From an uncultured bacterium (GTDB lineage Bacteria > Patescibacteriota > Minisyncoccia > Moranbacterales > GWC2-37-73): 49,302 nucleotides of DNA. The notes under the pieces are model-generated. The model had not been told where the DNA came from, made no database searches, and saw only the letters and a list, made by a program, of their open reading frames with translations. Made by a program: the position numbers and the translations under genes. The stretch covers positions 1 through 49,302 of the forward strand of contig CAIOVI010000046.1 of NCBI GenBank assembly GCA_903861715.1. Reading direction: 5' to 3'. This document shows, one piece after another, positions 1 to 9,755 of this stretch (position 1 is the first letter of the stretch; each line of letters starts with the position of its first letter).

Positions 1-73
1 TTTCACCCTTGATAGCTGTGAGAGCTACTTGGGCTTTTTCTTGGGGGCTAAAGGTTTTGTGTATTTTGGTCAT
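1..73 (-). CDS. IS3-family transposase OrfA, N-terminal fragment
   Basis: Partial reading frame from ATG at 73 to the window edge, giving 24 residues beginning MTKIHKTFSPQEKAQVAL. This is the typical start of an IS3 OrfA, the small helix-turn-helix protein that recognises the IS ends. The pattern of a basic start, FSPQEK and A-x-x-AL-x-AIKGE matches the first helices of this family. The rest of OrfA and the OrfB integrase lie outside the window. Recognition rests on a short stretch but is supported by the terminal inverted repeat just upstream and by the matching OrfB end at the other edge. Confidence 0.7.
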   Translation of the reverse strand, partial: MTKIHKTFSPQEKAQVALTAIKGE

Positions 74-134
74 AAATTTGGGTTAATATTTCCCTCTAAG
101 TTTAGCATATTTCGTGTGCAGATTTATGGGACCA
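1..134 (-). mobile_element. IS3-family insertion sequence, 5' end only (runs off window)
   Basis: The upstream end of an IS3-family element, read on the minus strand and continuing beyond base 1. The outer end is placed at 134 because the minus strand there begins TGGTCCC and, about 40 bases further in, carries AGAGGGAAAT. The same TGGTCCC...AGAGGGAAA arrangement occurs inverted at the right edge of the window (49168 onward). The two ends therefore look like the left and right terminal inverted repeats of the same IS type. The orfA start lies at 73. No target duplication can be checked because only one end of this copy is visible. Confidence 0.75.
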
Positions 135-365
135 TTATACTCCCCTTGTTTTCGAAGTAGGTTTTCCGTATTCTTTTATTTTTTCACTATCTATTTTTAC
201 CAGTGGTGCATTTGAAATAACAAGCTTGGGAATTGGAAGTCCAAAAGTTGAATACGCATTCATTTCTTTAAAATAACTTTGAGCAATTGGCTGAACATCG
301 CAAGATGCGCTAGCCATATATGGCATTGCAAATACAACGATAAAAATAAGCCATTTAAATTTCAT
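135..365 (-). pseudogene. Small secreted protein, probably truncated by the IS3 insertion
   Basis: A 76-residue frame starting 5 bases after the hsdR stop. Residues 1-21 form a clear signal peptide (K-F-K, hydrophobic core, then ASAS before Cys22), so the product should be exported. The mature part has no domain I recognise. The stop codon (137..135) is the last three bases before the IS end at 134, so the native C-terminus was most likely removed by the insertion and the present stop is accidental. A GAGG sequence about ten bases upstream of the ATG is a plausible ribosome binding site. It could be a cargo gene of the restriction operon or the first gene of another unit; the sequence cannot decide. 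Confidence 0.55.
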
Positions 366-370
366 AAATT

Positions 371-3300
371 TTACGCCTCACCGCTCCAATCCTTACACAA
401 AACCTCCGCCTGTTCCAAAACAGTCTTAGTGGCGAGTTCTTGTTTATCTGGTGGATACTTATATTTATTAAGCAATTTTTTCACATACACACGAAGCTTC
501 GCTCGGACACTTTCCTTAAGCGTCCAGTCAATAGTTGTATTTTTACGAAGCATGGCTACCAATTCCTGGGCAATCTTTTTCAATGTTTCATCTCCAAGCT
601 CCATAATTGCATTATCATTTTCACAAAGGGCATCATAGAAAGCGACTTCATCTTCACTGAGATTTAAATCGCCACCTCTATTTTTTTCTTCTCTTATTTT
701 CTTAGCCAATTCAACCAACTCAGCAATAACCTGTGCCGCTTCAATAGTTTGGTTTTGATATTTTTTGATTGTTTCTTCGAGCATCTTGGCGAATGACCTA
801 GATTTCACCAAGAATTTTTTCTGCATCGTTGTAATTTCATCATTGAGCAGTTTTTTCAAAAGCTCGAGAGCCACATTTTTATGCTCAAGATTTTTCACTT
901 CCTGCAAAAATTCATCGGATAATACTGAAACATTGGGAGTCTTAAGTCCTGCGGCATCAAAAATATTTACCACCTCGTCTGATACCACCGCATTGGAAAT
1001 AATTTGTTTTATAGCTTGATCATAATCCTCCTCTGTTGGTCCGCCTTGTCCGCCAGTTTGTTCCAGCTTAATAATCACAGCTTTGACTGCTTGAAAAAAA
1101 GCAATGTCATCCCTGATTTTTAAAGCCTCGTCACTTGGAACTGAAAGTGAAAAAGCATAGGATAATTCCGTCACGGCTTGAACATATCTTTTTTTACCAT
1201 CCTCCAATCCTAAAACATAATCGACCGCACCGGAAATAACTCGGGTTTTTTCCGAAGCTTTTTCACTGAAATACAAACTGTAATCGTATTTATGATAAAT
1301 AGCTTTGACAATCTCATATTTTTCAAGCATTACAGAGATAGCTTCCTCTTGCGGAATGGTTGGTTTTTCTTTTCCATCTTGCGTGTAATGAGATAACGCT
1401 TCTTTAAGTGATGGAGCGATACCAAGATAATCAACCACTAAGCCTCCTTGCTTGTCTTTGTAAACACGATTAACGCGAGCAATCGCCTGCATAAGCCCAT
1501 GCCCTTGCATTGGTTTATCAATATACATCGTGTGCATAGAAGGAGCGTCAAAACCAGTAAGCCACATATCTCTAACAATCACGAATTTCAACTCATCTTT
1601 TGGATTTTTCATGCGACTAGCCAATAATTCTCGCTCCTCCTTATTATGAATATGTTTCTGATAATTAGCAGGATCGCTGGCACTACCAGTCATAACCACT
1701 TTAATAAATCCTTTGTTGATATCATCATTGTGCCAATTTGGTCGAAGCTTGATAATTTCATCATAAAGTTCCACGGCAATTCTACGGCTCATAGAAACAA
1801 ACATGCCTTTACCATCTATTGCGTCTAATCGAGCTTCAAAGTGTTCCACAACATCTTTAGCAATAAGGGTAATGCGTTTTTCTGATCCAACCATGGCTTC
1901 AAGTCGTGCCCATTTACTTTTGAGTTTTTCTTTTTTCTCAACTTCTTCACCCTCGGTCAATTCTTCAAATTCAGGATCGAGCTTTGGCTTTTCTGATTCA
2001 AGAAGTTTTATCTTTGCTAGCCGTGCCTCATAGTAAATTGGAACAGTAGCATGATCTTCAACTGCACGGGAAATATCATACACATCGACATATTCACCAA
2101 ACACCGCTCTAGTATTTTTATCAGTCAGTTCAATTGGGGTCCCTGTAAATCCAATGAATGAAGCGTTCGGCAATGCGTCATGCATGTGTCTGGCAAAGCC
2201 ATCAATAAAATCATATTGACTGCGATGGGCTTCATCAGCAATCACCACAATATTTCTTCTATCGGAAAGCAACGGATGCTGTCCATATTTATTTTCTGGA
2301 AAGAATTTCTGAATCGTAGTAAATACAACACCACCCGAAGCCACGCTTAACATTTTTTTCAAATCTGAGCGATCCTTGGCCTGCACTGGAGTCTGGCGGA
2401 ATAATTCATCACAGCCATTAAATACTCCGAAGAGTTGATCATCCAAATCATTGCGATCAGTCAAAATGACCAATGTGGGATTATCCAAAGCTTGAATTAT
2501 TTTCCCTGCATAAAAAACCATTGTGAGAGATTTTCCCGAGCCTTGCGTATGCCAGACCACTCCACATCTGCGATCACCTTCTTGCTTGGTTGCTTCAAGC
2601 GTGCTGATTACCGCCTTCTTGGTTGCATGATATTGATGATAGGCTGCTAATTTTTTAATGGTATTTTTTCCATCATTTTCAAAAACAATAAAGTTTTTAA
2701 CAATATCCAAAAGTCGCTCTTTCGCAAATACGCCCTTAATCAAAACTTCCATTTCTGGAATCGAAGCTGGAGCAACAGCATCACTATCAATTGTCCGCCA
2801 TTTCATAAATCGCTCAAGATCAGCAAATAATGTTCCAATGCGAGCATCAATACCATCACTGATTACACAAAGAGCGTTAAATGCAAACAAAGAAGTAATT
2901 TGCGCTTTGTATGTTTGGATTTGATTGAAAGCGTTTTTTACGGTGGCATTCGTATCAGCAGGATTTTTTAATTCAAACACAGCCAAAGGCAGACCATTCA
3001 CAAAAATCACCACATCGGGACGGCGATTGTGATTATTTTCAATCACGGTATATTGATTGACCACTGCCCAATCATTGTTATCAATATTTTTCAAGTCGAT
3101 AAGATATACCTTATCCCCTGCAATTGTTCCATCCGCTCTTTGGTATTCAACATCAATCCCCTCGACCAGCATTTTGTGAAAACTATGATTAACCTCAAGT
3201 AGACTTGAATTTGAGTAGGCCACATTTAAAACTTTTTTGACAGCGTCCTCTTGTGCCTCCTTTGGAATTTTTGAGTTTATTTTTGCAACAGCATTTCGCA

Positions 3301-3457
3301 GTCGATCTTCAAGCACAATGTCTTGGTAGTTTTTGCGTTCCGGTAATTCTCCATCTTGAGCAATGCTTGGTCCAAAAACAATTGCATAGCCAAGCTCCTC
3401 AAACCATTCAAGGGCTGCGTTTTCTAGATCTGATTCGGTGTATTTGTAGTTTGCCAT
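371..3457 (-). CDS. hsdR: Type I restriction enzyme, R subunit (HsdR)
   Basis: Motor and endonuclease subunit of a type I restriction-modification complex, about 1028 residues and near the usual size. In numbering from the chosen start, the nuclease site is seen as PD at 147-148 followed by E162-L-K164. The helicase shows GSGKS (306-310), DEAH (408-411), GFTGTP (436-441) and a motif VI region QAIARVNR. A longer frame reaches 3583, but I place the start at ATG 3457: it begins [12 protein letters not shown], like other HsdR proteins, and lies one base after the upstream gene's stop, whereas the longer form would overlap that gene by 125 bases. Last gene of the five-gene operon hsdM-PIN-hsdS-DUF3644-hsdR. 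No frameshift or missing motif is seen, so the subunit looks active. Confidence 0.95.
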   Translation of the reverse strand: MANYKYTESDLENAALEWFEELGYAIVFGPSIAQDGELPERKNYQDIVLEDRLRNAVAKINSKIPKEAQEDAVKKVLNVAYSNSSLLEVNHSFHKMLVEGIDVEYQRADGTIAGDKVYLIDLKNIDNNDWAVVNQYTVIENNHNRRPDVVIFVNGLPLAVFELKNPADTNATVKNAFNQIQTYKAQITSLFAFNALCVISDGIDARIGTLFADLERFMKWRTIDSDAVAPASIPEMEVLIKGVFAKERLLDIVKNFIVFENDGKNTIKKLAAYHQYHATKKAVISTLEATKQEGDRRCGVVWHTQGSGKSLTMVFYAGKIIQALDNPTLVILTDRNDLDDQLFGVFNGCDELFRQTPVQAKDRSDLKKMLSVASGGVVFTTIQKFFPENKYGQHPLLSDRRNIVVIADEAHRSQYDFIDGFARHMHDALPNASFIGFTGTPIELTDKNTRAVFGEYVDVYDISRAVEDHATVPIYYEARLAKIKLLESEKPKLDPEFEELTEGEEVEKKEKLKSKWARLEAMVGSEKRITLIAKDVVEHFEARLDAIDGKGMFVSMSRRIAVELYDEIIKLRPNWHNDDINKGFIKVVMTGSASDPANYQKHIHNKEERELLASRMKNPKDELKFVIVRDMWLTGFDAPSMHTMYIDKPMQGHGLMQAIARVNRVYKDKQGGLVVDYLGIAPSLKEALSHYTQDGKEKPTIPQEEAISVMLEKYEIVKAIYHKYDYSLYFSEKASEKTRVISGAVDYVLGLEDGKKRYVQAVTELSYAFSLSVPSDEALKIRDDIAFFQAVKAVIIKLEQTGGQGGPTEEDYDQAIKQIISNAVVSDEVVNIFDAAGLKTPNVSVLSDEFLQEVKNLEHKNVALELLKKLLNDEITTMQKKFLVKSRSFAKMLEETIKKYQNQTIEAAQVIAELVELAKKIREEKNRGGDLNLSEDEVAFYDALCENDNAIMELGDETLKKIAQELVAMLRKNTTIDWTLKESVRAKLRVYVKKLLNKYKYPPDKQELATKTVLEQAEVLCKDWSGEA

Positions 3458-3458
3458 A

Positions 3459-4460
3459 TTATTTTTTCTTATAAAATTTTTCGAATTCCTTATATACTTG
3501 TTTACTAAAAAATGGTATTCCTCCCTTTTCTGGCTGGCTTGGATAAGAAAGTCTAAATCTGAATAAATTTGGATCTTTTTCAAAATCTCCTCTTATTTTG
3601 TAGTATTTCTTATCAATCTTGCAAATAAAATTTTCTCTCATATATTTAGTCACCAAAGACCTATTTTGGGTAAAAATCGTTTTAAATATATCATCCTCAT
3701 TATCTATTTTAATTTTTTTTGCATTTGGATCATCTGAAAATTGAAATTTATTTATTTGAATTTTATTTTTTTGCTCATTTTTATTATCAATAGCAGCTAT
3801 TATGTCTGCATTTTTAACACGATTGATATTTTCAACATTCATCTTATAAGAAACTAAAATGGAATCATCAATGCCTTCTTTTTGGAGCCTATCAACCCTC
3901 TCCACTAATTTATTCAAAAATTCCTTCACCTCTTTGTTTGAATTTTTTATATAACTATCATTACTCAAAAAGTCTACGGGGGAAACAATTTTTTTAAAAC
4001 CAATTGGCAATAAAACCAGGTCTGTTTTATTTGATAAATCAAGTTTAAAGTATTTCTTTAAAAAATTTGATAACAATAGGACATTTTTTTGCAAAAGAGA
4101 GAAAGCTACGCTATCCATTTTTTGTCCATAAAAATGTATCACATTATTCCTATAGTCATAGATTGATTCTATGCTTTCAGATGTGAGATAAAACTCTTTT
4201 TCCAAATTGCTTTTGACGCATTTTAAACATTCCAGAAAAGGTTTTGTCGTCCCATCTTTAAACACTAAACGCACTTTTTTCTTAAAAAATTTATATATGT
4301 AAGCCTTTAGGGCAAGTTCCCACGCATTAACAATAAGCACTATGCAGATTTCATATCTATAAACAAAAATTGGCTTATTATGAATTTCTATGGCAGCAAG
4401 TAATGCTGACTCCGAATTTTTCAATAATGATTTAGCAATTGGAGGTTTGCGTTGTTGCAT
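3459..4460 (-). CDS. DUF3644-like protein embedded in the type I restriction operon
   Basis: A 333-residue protein whose first 120 residues ([19 protein letters not shown], then [12 protein letters not shown], then [10 protein letters not shown] near 128-137) fit the DUF3644 family, which is often found in defence and restriction neighbourhoods. The YRNNVIHF stretch recalls the R-x4-6-H motif of HEPN RNases, so an RNA-cutting role is possible; that is inference. The C-terminal third is lysine-rich and I do not recognise it. It starts 3 bases after hsdS and stops one base before hsdR, so it is surely co-translated with the restriction enzyme. Its codons are even more A+T-rich than those of hsdR, suggesting separate acquisition. 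The biochemical function is unknown. Confidence 0.7.
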   Translation of the reverse strand: MQQRKPPIAKSLLKNSESALLAAIEIHNKPIFVYRYEICIVLIVNAWELALKAYIYKFFKKKVRLVFKDGTTKPFLECLKCVKSNLEKEFYLTSESIESIYDYRNNVIHFYGQKMDSVAFSLLQKNVLLLSNFLKKYFKLDLSNKTDLVLLPIGFKKIVSPVDFLSNDSYIKNSNKEVKEFLNKLVERVDRLQKEGIDDSILVSYKMNVENINRVKNADIIAAIDNKNEQKNKIQINKFQFSDDPNAKKIKIDNEDDIFKTIFTQNRSLVTKYMRENFICKIDKKYYKIRGDFEKDPNLFRFRLSYPSQPEKGGIPFFSKQVYKEFEKFYKKK

Positions 4461-4463
4461 AAA

Positions 4464-5648
4464 TTATTTAATTTTTACTCTTATTTTTCCATTCATTAGT
4501 CGAGGCAAAAGCGAGTCCCTTATTTGTGACAAACTATCTATTTCCCTTTTATGAAAATCAATTGTCTGGTTGTTTTCATAGAAGAATGTGGCCATATTTT
4601 TTAAAACTAAATCCGAGGGCACTGCAATTTTAAAATCCTCGATCATTCCTTTCGTTATAAATCTAATTACTGACCCCCTGTGTCCAGCTGTAATATCATC
4701 AAGGAAGTATTTGATTGCATAGAATAAAAATCCTAGAAACAATTTATTTTTAGGAGTCAAAACATAAGTTCTCTGATATGCGTCAAATTTACCTTCATAC
4801 CATTTCACATTAAAATCACCATTGCCTGAAAGCAAAATTGATGATGAATCAAATGAATATTCATCTGTATGCAATACCCCCTGAGAACATGAAAAAAATG
4901 GATATTGACCATGTTGAGTAGCTACATTGGCATCTTTCTTCCCTGTAATTATTGGAAAAAAATCTTTCAAACTTAAAATACTCCATGAATTAGGAATTTC
5001 ACCCAATTCAGATATAACCATTTGTCCGCCACTGGTCTTATATGGCTTCCCATCTTTATCAGGAAATTCAAAATCAACAAACCATTTTTTAAATAGCGCA
5101 CTGGCCATTTTTTCCAAATTAGCATTTATTTTGCGATTGAGCTCTATTTTATCATCAAGAGAGGATAAGATTTCAGCAATTTCTTCTTGCGCTTTAATAT
5201 CTGGCAATAATATTTCCAAATTTTTCAAAACATTTCCAGAAATTTCCTTGAATGTTGATCCTGAAGCAACACTCTCTATTTTTTCTTTATTGAAAAGCAA
5301 TGAATAATAAATAAATTTATTATTGGCAATTTTTTCATCACACACTATACTCTTAAAACCCTGATTGGTAGTTACTTCATTTTCAGCTATTGCGACATAT
5401 CCTATTGGGGCTCGTGATGAAAATAATACCGTTCCTTTTGGCAAAATTCTTGCAGAAGAATTCATTAGGCCTAGCTTTGTTATTCCCCTAGCCCCCTTGC
5501 TTATATACATAGACTGATACCCTGATAGATCCCTGGGTGTAATCCACGGAATGTCTTCCCCATAATATAGGTCATTGTTGGTTGATGGTGTACCTCCACC
5601 TATCACATCCCCTATTTCTCCAATTTTAATTTGTTTCCAAATACTCAT
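4464..5648 (-). CDS. hsdS: Type I restriction-modification specificity subunit (HsdS)
   Basis: DNA recognition subunit, 394 residues, the expected length for a full two-domain HsdS. Target recognition domain 1 covers about residues 1-150 (start MSIWKQIKIGEIGDVIGGGTP, then WITPRDL and SGSTFKEIS). A central conserved helix follows (about 155-195, with Q-EEIAEILSSLDDKIELNRKI). Target recognition domain 2 spans about 215-360 (GEIPNSWSILSLKDFF). A second helical spacer ends in RDSLLPRLMNGKI. Both domains are intact, so it should specify a bipartite site; the two halves cannot be predicted by eye. It starts 5 bases after the PIN gene stop and ends 3 bases before the DUF3644 gene. Confidence 0.95.
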   Translation of the reverse strand: MSIWKQIKIGEIGDVIGGGTPSTNNDLYYGEDIPWITPRDLSGYQSMYISKGARGITKLGLMNSSARILPKGTVLFSSRAPIGYVAIAENEVTTNQGFKSIVCDEKIANNKFIYYSLLFNKEKIESVASGSTFKEISGNVLKNLEILLPDIKAQEEIAEILSSLDDKIELNRKINANLEKMASALFKKWFVDFEFPDKDGKPYKTSGGQMVISELGEIPNSWSILSLKDFFPIITGKKDANVATQHGQYPFFSCSQGVLHTDEYSFDSSSILLSGNGDFNVKWYEGKFDAYQRTYVLTPKNKLFLGFLFYAIKYFLDDITAGHRGSVIRFITKGMIEDFKIAVPSDLVLKNMATFFYENNQTIDFHKREIDSLSQIRDSLLPRLMNGKIRVKIK

Positions 5649-5653
5649 TTTGT

Positions 5654-6622
5654 CTAATACATATAATAGTTACATCGACCCTCTGCAATAACCCACGCCT
5701 CGTTTTCACTACTATTTCTTTTAAAATTATAAGGCTTTACTATATCAGTTATTTCCTTTATCTCTCCTTGGTTATTTTTATAGGCGATTTTCAACCCAAT
5801 ATTTATGTTATATTCATCCTCATTTATCTGATCCAATTCAAAGTCATTAATTCCTGATTTTATTATCTCAAATGAACCCTCACTTGGAATCGCTATGGTT
5901 GTCAGTTTTTCTATCTGCTCTTCTATCTTGGGCAGAAATTCATTATTTAAATAATTTTTAAATTCTGGAAATACTGGATACAAGTTGGATATATATCCTT
6001 GTATATTTTTATTAAAAACAATCTCCAATTTCTTCCCTGTATTTTTTTCAAAAGTTTTCGTAATAGAAGAATGATTAAACCCTTTGTCCTTTGTGAAAAA
6101 TGTAAACTTATCAAAGTCAGAATTTCTAGCTAAATCCTCAATTGATTTCAATATAATCGCATCCTTGAATCCATGGTCTGAATCGCCTTGTTTAAACGGA
6201 GGTATTTTTAATATAGACATCTCCAAAATTTCTTGAAAAAGCAATCCTTTATCATCAGGCATTTCGATAACTTTTATATTTTTAATCTTTATGTCTGCAA
6301 CTTCTGAGATGTGTTTTTTACAAGTAAACCCTACTTCGCAATCAAAATTTATATTTATTCCACTCACGCTACCTATATCATGCATTAATTTCTTTGCGGT
6401 TGATACCCTAGATTTTAATTTATTCTCCTTATGGTTTAACAGCTCATCTAGAACAATCCTTGGTATAAATATTTCTACATTATCCTGGAGTTCATTTCTC
6501 TCAATTAAGTCCACAGTGTCATCATAAATACTCAAACCAAACAGAGACATGTCTTCGTCTTCATTGATAGTTTTTTCTAAAATACATGTATCTAGCACTA
6601 ATGCAATCTTATTAACTTCCAT
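5654..6622 (-). CDS. PIN-domain putative ribonuclease inside the hsd operon
   Basis: About 322 residues. The N-terminal 190 residues form a PIN nuclease fold of the DUF4935 type. From the ATG at 6622 the acidic metal-binding set is visible: D11 in LVLDTC, E60 in VLDELL, D154 in [10 protein letters not shown] and D179 in FFTKDKGF. The rest of the chain, with a helical stretch then a beta-rich tail ending NYYMY, is unassigned. A TTG six bases earlier is an alternative start. The gene overlaps the end of hsdM and is 5 bases from hsdS, so it is part of the restriction operon. PIN proteins usually cut RNA, often as toxins. No antitoxin is adjacent, which suggests that the restriction complex itself restrains it, as EcoprrI restrains PrrC; that link is inference. 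Confidence 0.8.
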   Translation of the reverse strand: MEVNKIALVLDTCILEKTINEDEDMSLFGLSIYDDTVDLIERNELQDNVEIFIPRIVLDELLNHKENKLKSRVSTAKKLMHDIGSVSGININFDCEVGFTCKKHISEVADIKIKNIKVIEMPDDKGLLFQEILEMSILKIPPFKQGDSDHGFKDAIILKSIEDLARNSDFDKFTFFTKDKGFNHSSITKTFEKNTGKKLEIVFNKNIQGYISNLYPVFPEFKNYLNNEFLPKIEEQIEKLTTIAIPSEGSFEIIKSGINDFELDQINEDEYNINIGLKIAYKNNQGEIKEITDIVKPYNFKRNSSENEAWVIAEGRCNYYMY

Positions 6623-8162
6623 ATCCAATTTTTCGTAAGTTTTCGCTGACCCTTTTTTCTAATTCCCTTGATTCATTGAATTGCTCTTCTAATTCGCTCG
6701 TAAGCCGTTTCATCTTTTCTTCAAATATTTCGTCATCTTCTTCAATAAAATCAGTCCCGACATATCTTCCGGGTGTCAAAACAAAACTGTTTTTTTCAAC
6801 CTCGTCAATTTTTGATGCCCTACAAAATCCTTTTACATCTTCGTATTTTCCATCCTTATTTCTCCAGCTATGATAAACGCCAGTGATTTTTTCGAGATCT
6901 TCCTCGGTGAGTTCCCTATTTTTTCTTGTCACCATTGTTCCCATCTTGCGTGCGTCAATAAACAAAATCTCGTCATGACGATCTCTAAATTTGTGATTAT
7001 ATCGATCACGAGAAACAAACCAAAGGCAAGCGGGAATCTGCGTTGTATAAAAAAGCTGTGCGGGCATGGCTACAATACAATCAATCAAACCATTCTGAAT
7101 AAGACTCTTTCTGATTTCTCCTTCGCCCGAAGTGTTTGATGAAAGTGAGCCATTCGCCAAAACAAAGCCTGCAATTCCAGTTGGTGCAAGATGATGGATC
7201 ATATGCTGAATCCATGCATAATTTGCATTGCCAGCAGATGGCACGCCATATTTCCATCGAACATCATCCTTAATTCGCTCTCCACCCCAATCACTAATAT
7301 TAAACGGAGGATTTGCCAGGATAAAATCCGCTTTAAGATCCTTGTGCAAATCATCATGAAATGTATCAGCATTGTGTGCTCCTATATTCCCTTCAATACC
7401 ACGAATCGCAAGATTCATTTTGCAAAGTTTCCAAGTAGTCGGATTTGATTCTTGACCATAAACTGCAATGTCATGGACACTTCCACCATGCGCCTCAACA
7501 AATTTTTCACTTTGCACAAACATCCCACCGCTACCGCAACATGGATCATAAATTCTCCCTTTGTATGGCTCCAACATTCCAACTAAAAGTTTTACCACCG
7601 ATTGTGGGGTGAAAAATTCTCCGCCACCTTTGCCCTCAGCTCCAGCAAATCTACCAAGGAAATATTCATAAACTCTACCTAAAATATCTTTGCTTCGACT
7701 TTCTTTGTCGCCAAGTCCAATCGTGCTAATCATATCGATAAGCTCTCCCAAGCGAACCTTGTCCAAATCTGGACGAGCGTAGTTTTTGGCAAGCACACCT
7801 TTCAGGCTTGCATTGTCTTTTTCAATCGCAATCATTGCATCATCAAGCATCTTGCCAATTTCGGGCTTTTTAGCGTTTGATTTTAAATGATCCCAGCGAG
7901 CAACTTGCGGAACCCAAAAGACACCTTCGCTAAGATAGGCGTCTCGATCTTCCTCTTGTCCTTCATAGGATTCAGAATCATTTTTAATTTTGTTGTGAAT
8001 CTCCTCAAAAGAATCTGAAATGTATTTCAAAAAAATCAAGCCTAAAACCACATGCTTATACTCGGCCGGGTCCATGTTGTTTCGCATTTTATCGGCGGCT
8101 GCCCAAAGCGTTTCTTCAAATCCGATATTGGTTCCATTGGATTTTTTATTTTCTTTTGCCAT
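6612..8162 (-). CDS. hsdM: Type I DNA methyltransferase subunit (HsdM)
   Basis: Adenine-N6 methyltransferase subunit that modifies host sites and forms the core of the restriction complex. It is about 516 residues, of normal length. The N-terminal helical domain includes [19 protein letters not shown] and [16 protein letters not shown]. The SAM-binding motif is [10 protein letters not shown] and the catalytic motif is NPPF (both near residues 206-287 from the chosen start). I place the start at ATG 8162 ([12 protein letters not shown]); an in-frame ATG at 8174 adds four residues, and neither has a clear Shine-Dalgarno sequence. First gene of the operon; its end overlaps the PIN gene by 11 to 17 bases. 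All motifs are intact. Confidence 0.95.
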   Translation of the reverse strand: MAKENKKSNGTNIGFEETLWAAADKMRNNMDPAEYKHVVLGLIFLKYISDSFEEIHNKIKNDSESYEGQEEDRDAYLSEGVFWVPQVARWDHLKSNAKKPEIGKMLDDAMIAIEKDNASLKGVLAKNYARPDLDKVRLGELIDMISTIGLGDKESRSKDILGRVYEYFLGRFAGAEGKGGGEFFTPQSVVKLLVGMLEPYKGRIYDPCCGSGGMFVQSEKFVEAHGGSVHDIAVYGQESNPTTWKLCKMNLAIRGIEGNIGAHNADTFHDDLHKDLKADFILANPPFNISDWGGERIKDDVRWKYGVPSAGNANYAWIQHMIHHLAPTGIAGFVLANGSLSSNTSGEGEIRKSLIQNGLIDCIVAMPAQLFYTTQIPACLWFVSRDRYNHKFRDRHDEILFIDARKMGTMVTRKNRELTEEDLEKITGVYHSWRNKDGKYEDVKGFCRASKIDEVEKNSFVLTPGRYVGTDFIEEDDEIFEEKMKRLTSELEEQFNESRELEKRVSENLRKIGYGS

Positions 8163-8445
8163 AATTTTTTTCATCTTATCAATAACGCTTATTTCTACAT
8201 AAAATCAACACCTGCCGATTAGGCAGATTTTAACTTGCTGTAAAGTTTTGTACACTCCAATATTACCATTAAGCTGGCAAAAACTCAAGGATTGGCTAAA
8301 TCTTCTTTACAAGCACTCCAAACACATGTCTACTATGCAAATACGGCCAACTTCGAACTATTCAACCAACAGCAACAAGGACAAAGAATCCTTCACTTTG
8401 TCATTTTTTCCACCCAAACTCCACTGCTCGTTTTATTTTGCCATC
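8163..8445. other. Intergenic stretch upstream of the hsd operon
   Basis: No convincing gene on either strand. The plus-strand frames here run into the reverse of rpsI and have no family features. On the minus strand a small hairpin (CTGCC/GGCAG, about 8211-8225) lies some 50 bases before hsdM. Weak promoter-like boxes (TTGAGT, 17 bases, TAATAT on the minus strand) occur between about 8260 and 8300 but are not near consensus. The operon promoter is presumably in this stretch. Confidence 0.4.
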
Positions 8446-8474
8446 ACAAAAAAACACTCCTTGCGGAGTGTTTT
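8446..8474 (-). terminator. Intrinsic terminator of the ribosomal operon
   Basis: A perfect 10-bp stem (AAAACACTCC at 8451-8460 and GGAGTGTTTT at 8465-8474) with a four-base loop. On the minus strand it is followed by a run of eight T residues, a classical Rho-independent terminator for the operon ending with rpsI. Confidence 0.85.
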
Positions 8475-8514
8475 GGAAAATTTAACGTTTCGCCCTCTGA
8501 GGAGTCGCTTCGCT

Positions 8515-8610
8515 CCCTGAAACCCAGCGGTTTCAGTACTTCCGCTACGGGAAAACCCAGTTTTTCCCGACCCCTTTCCTTTCCACATTGGCCAAAAAGA
8601 TTACTATCTT
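8515..8610 (-). repeat. Cluster of stem-loops after rpsI
   Basis: Between the rpsI stop and the terminator the minus strand can form several consecutive hairpins. CTGAAACC pairs with GGTTTCAG around a four-base loop, CGGGAAAA pairs with TTTTCCCG around a short loop, and a longer palindrome (CAAAAAGAT / ATCTTTTTG, extended by TCCACA / TGTGGA) includes the rpsI stop codon. No coding capacity is seen. They could stabilise the 3' end of the ribosomal mRNA or be remnants of palindromic repeats. Confidence 0.6.
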
Positions 8611-9140
8611 TTTGCCCACTGTGGAGATTTGCGGGCTTTTTTGAGACCTGGTTTCTTGCGTTCAACTTCGCGAGCATCGCGAGTCATGAAGCCAAGTTCT
8701 TTGAGAGTCTTTTTGAAAGTTTCGTCATATTTCACCAAAGCTCTGGAAATGCCAAGGCGCACAGCCTCAACTTGACCAGTCACTCCTCCACCTCGCACCA
8801 AAACAGTGGCGCGCATTTTGCCATAAAGTCCCACGGCTTTGAGTGGTGCCAAGAAAGTGTTTTGCAAATTGGCCACTGGGAAATAGTCCTTCAGTTTTTT
8901 CTTGTTGATCACAAAATCAGAATCAGTTGCTTTGTCATAGGCATACAAGCGAACTTGGGCCACGGAAGCTTTGCGACGTCCCACGCCATAAAAATAAACC
9001 TCGTCAGCTGATTTCTTTTCAACTTTCGGCGCAACTTCCTTCAAGGCCTTTGCGGCAACTGGTTTTTCAACCGTTTTCTTGGGAGCTGTTTTTTTGACTT
9101 TGCTAGTCGTCGTTTTTTCTGCTGTCTTTTTTACTGCCAT
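8604..9140 (-). CDS. rpsI: Small ribosomal subunit protein uS9
   Basis: Component of the 30S head that contacts P-site tRNA through its C-terminal tail. About 178 residues from ATG 9140, against about 130 in most bacteria. The excess is an N-terminal Lys/Ala/Thr/Pro-rich extension of roughly 45 residues. The core starts at YFYGVGRRKASVAQVRLY and contains VRGGGVTGQVEAVRLGISRAL and TRDAREVERKKPGLKKAR, ending in the basic tail WAKR. A frame beginning 21 bases earlier exists, but MAVKKTAEK is the natural start and follows the repeat-encoded leader. Last gene of the operon, after rplM. Confidence 0.96.
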   Translation of the reverse strand: MAVKKTAEKTTTSKVKKTAPKKTVEKPVAAKALKEVAPKVEKKSADEVYFYGVGRRKASVAQVRLYAYDKATDSDFVINKKKLKDYFPVANLQNTFLAPLKAVGLYGKMRATVLVRGGGVTGQVEAVRLGISRALVKYDETFKKTLKELGFMTRDAREVERKKPGLKKARKSPQWAKR

Positions 9141-9245
9141 ATATTCTAATTTTTTATCCAAATTATATTCGAATTTTATCCGAATTTAAATAAATATTTC
9201 ACGATTCGAATCACATTCGGATGTTATTCGAATCATCATTTGTAA
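9141..9245 (-). repeat. Intergenic repeat module, family A (rplM-rpsI spacer)
   Basis: This spacer is built from motifs shared with other spacers in the window: variants of ATTCGAAT, CATTCGGATGTTATTCG, and an ATG-proximal GGATAAAAAATTAGAATATATG. The same order occurs at 9636-9755, 12570-12676, 15677-15821 and, interrupted, at 22707-22996. The last 20 bases act as the leader and presumed ribosome binding region of rpsI. Confidence 0.75.
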
Positions 9246-9635
9246 CTAGTGGGTGACTTCGATGTTCTTGTGTTCATGTTGCGCATCGCCATAGACCAGC
9301 AGACGAGGCATCATTTTGTCTCGCAATTTGTTTTTTGGGAGCATCCCATAAACTGCATTTTGAATCACTTTGCGAGGATCCTTGGCCAACAAATCTTGAA
9401 AAGCAATCGCGGTGATTCCGCCTGGATAGCCACTGAAACTGTGATAAATCTTGTCAGTCAATTTCTTGCCGGTCACTTTGATTTGGCTGGCGTTAATCAC
9501 CACCACAAAATCACCTCCGTCAATGTGGGGAGTATAGTCAACTTTATTTCGGCCGCTAAGCACTTTTGCAATCTCAGTTGAAAGGCGTCCGAGAACTTTT
9601 CCCTGGGCATCAAAGAGATGATATTGTCTTTTCAT
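9246..9635 (-). CDS. rplM: Large ribosomal subunit protein uL13
   Basis: Early-assembly 50S protein. It has 129 residues, slightly short of the usual 142 or so; the loss is mainly at the N-terminus, where the chain starts MKRQYHLFDAQGKVLGRLS. Family signatures are VLGRLSTEIAKVLSGR, DGGDFVVVINASQIKVTG, DKIYHSFSGYPGG and AVYGMLPKNKLRDKMM-RLLVY. It is followed by rpsI, the normal bacterial pairing, here appended to the alpha operon after rplQ. An AGGA just before the ATG (AGGATATATG) is the likely ribosome binding site and belongs to the repeat module upstream. Confidence 0.96.
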   Translation of the reverse strand: MKRQYHLFDAQGKVLGRLSTEIAKVLSGRNKVDYTPHIDGGDFVVVINASQIKVTGKKLTDKIYHSFSGYPGGITAIAFQDLLAKDPRKVIQNAVYGMLPKNKLRDKMMPRLLVYGDAQHEHKNIEVTH

Positions 9636-9755
9636 ATATCCTAATTTTTATCCAAATTATAAAACAATTACATCCGAATTGTTCAAAAATATCACCAGCG
9701 ATTCGAATTACATTCGGATATAATTCGCATCATAATTCGCATCATAATTCGCATG
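9636..9755 (-). repeat. Intergenic repeat module, family A (rplQ-rplM spacer)
   Basis: Second copy of the module, containing CCGAATTGTT, GCGATTCGAATTACATTCGG, ATATAATTCG and then tandem ATAATTCGCATC units. It ends, on the minus strand, with GGATAAAAATTAGGATATATG at the rplM start. It matches the rpsM-rpsK spacer closely through the GCGATTCGAATTACATTCGG core. Confidence 0.8.

Noticed and set aside
3458-3583. Longer N-terminus for HsdR
   Set aside because: It would overlap the DUF3644 gene by 125 bases in another frame and adds residues unlike HsdR; ATG 3457 fits the family start and operon spacing.
8292-9011. 239-codon plus-strand open frame across the end of rpsI
   Set aside because: It is the reverse strand of rpsI and its terminator hairpins, with a composition unlike a protein (HFVIFSTQTP-type runs). 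rpsI on the other strand is certain.
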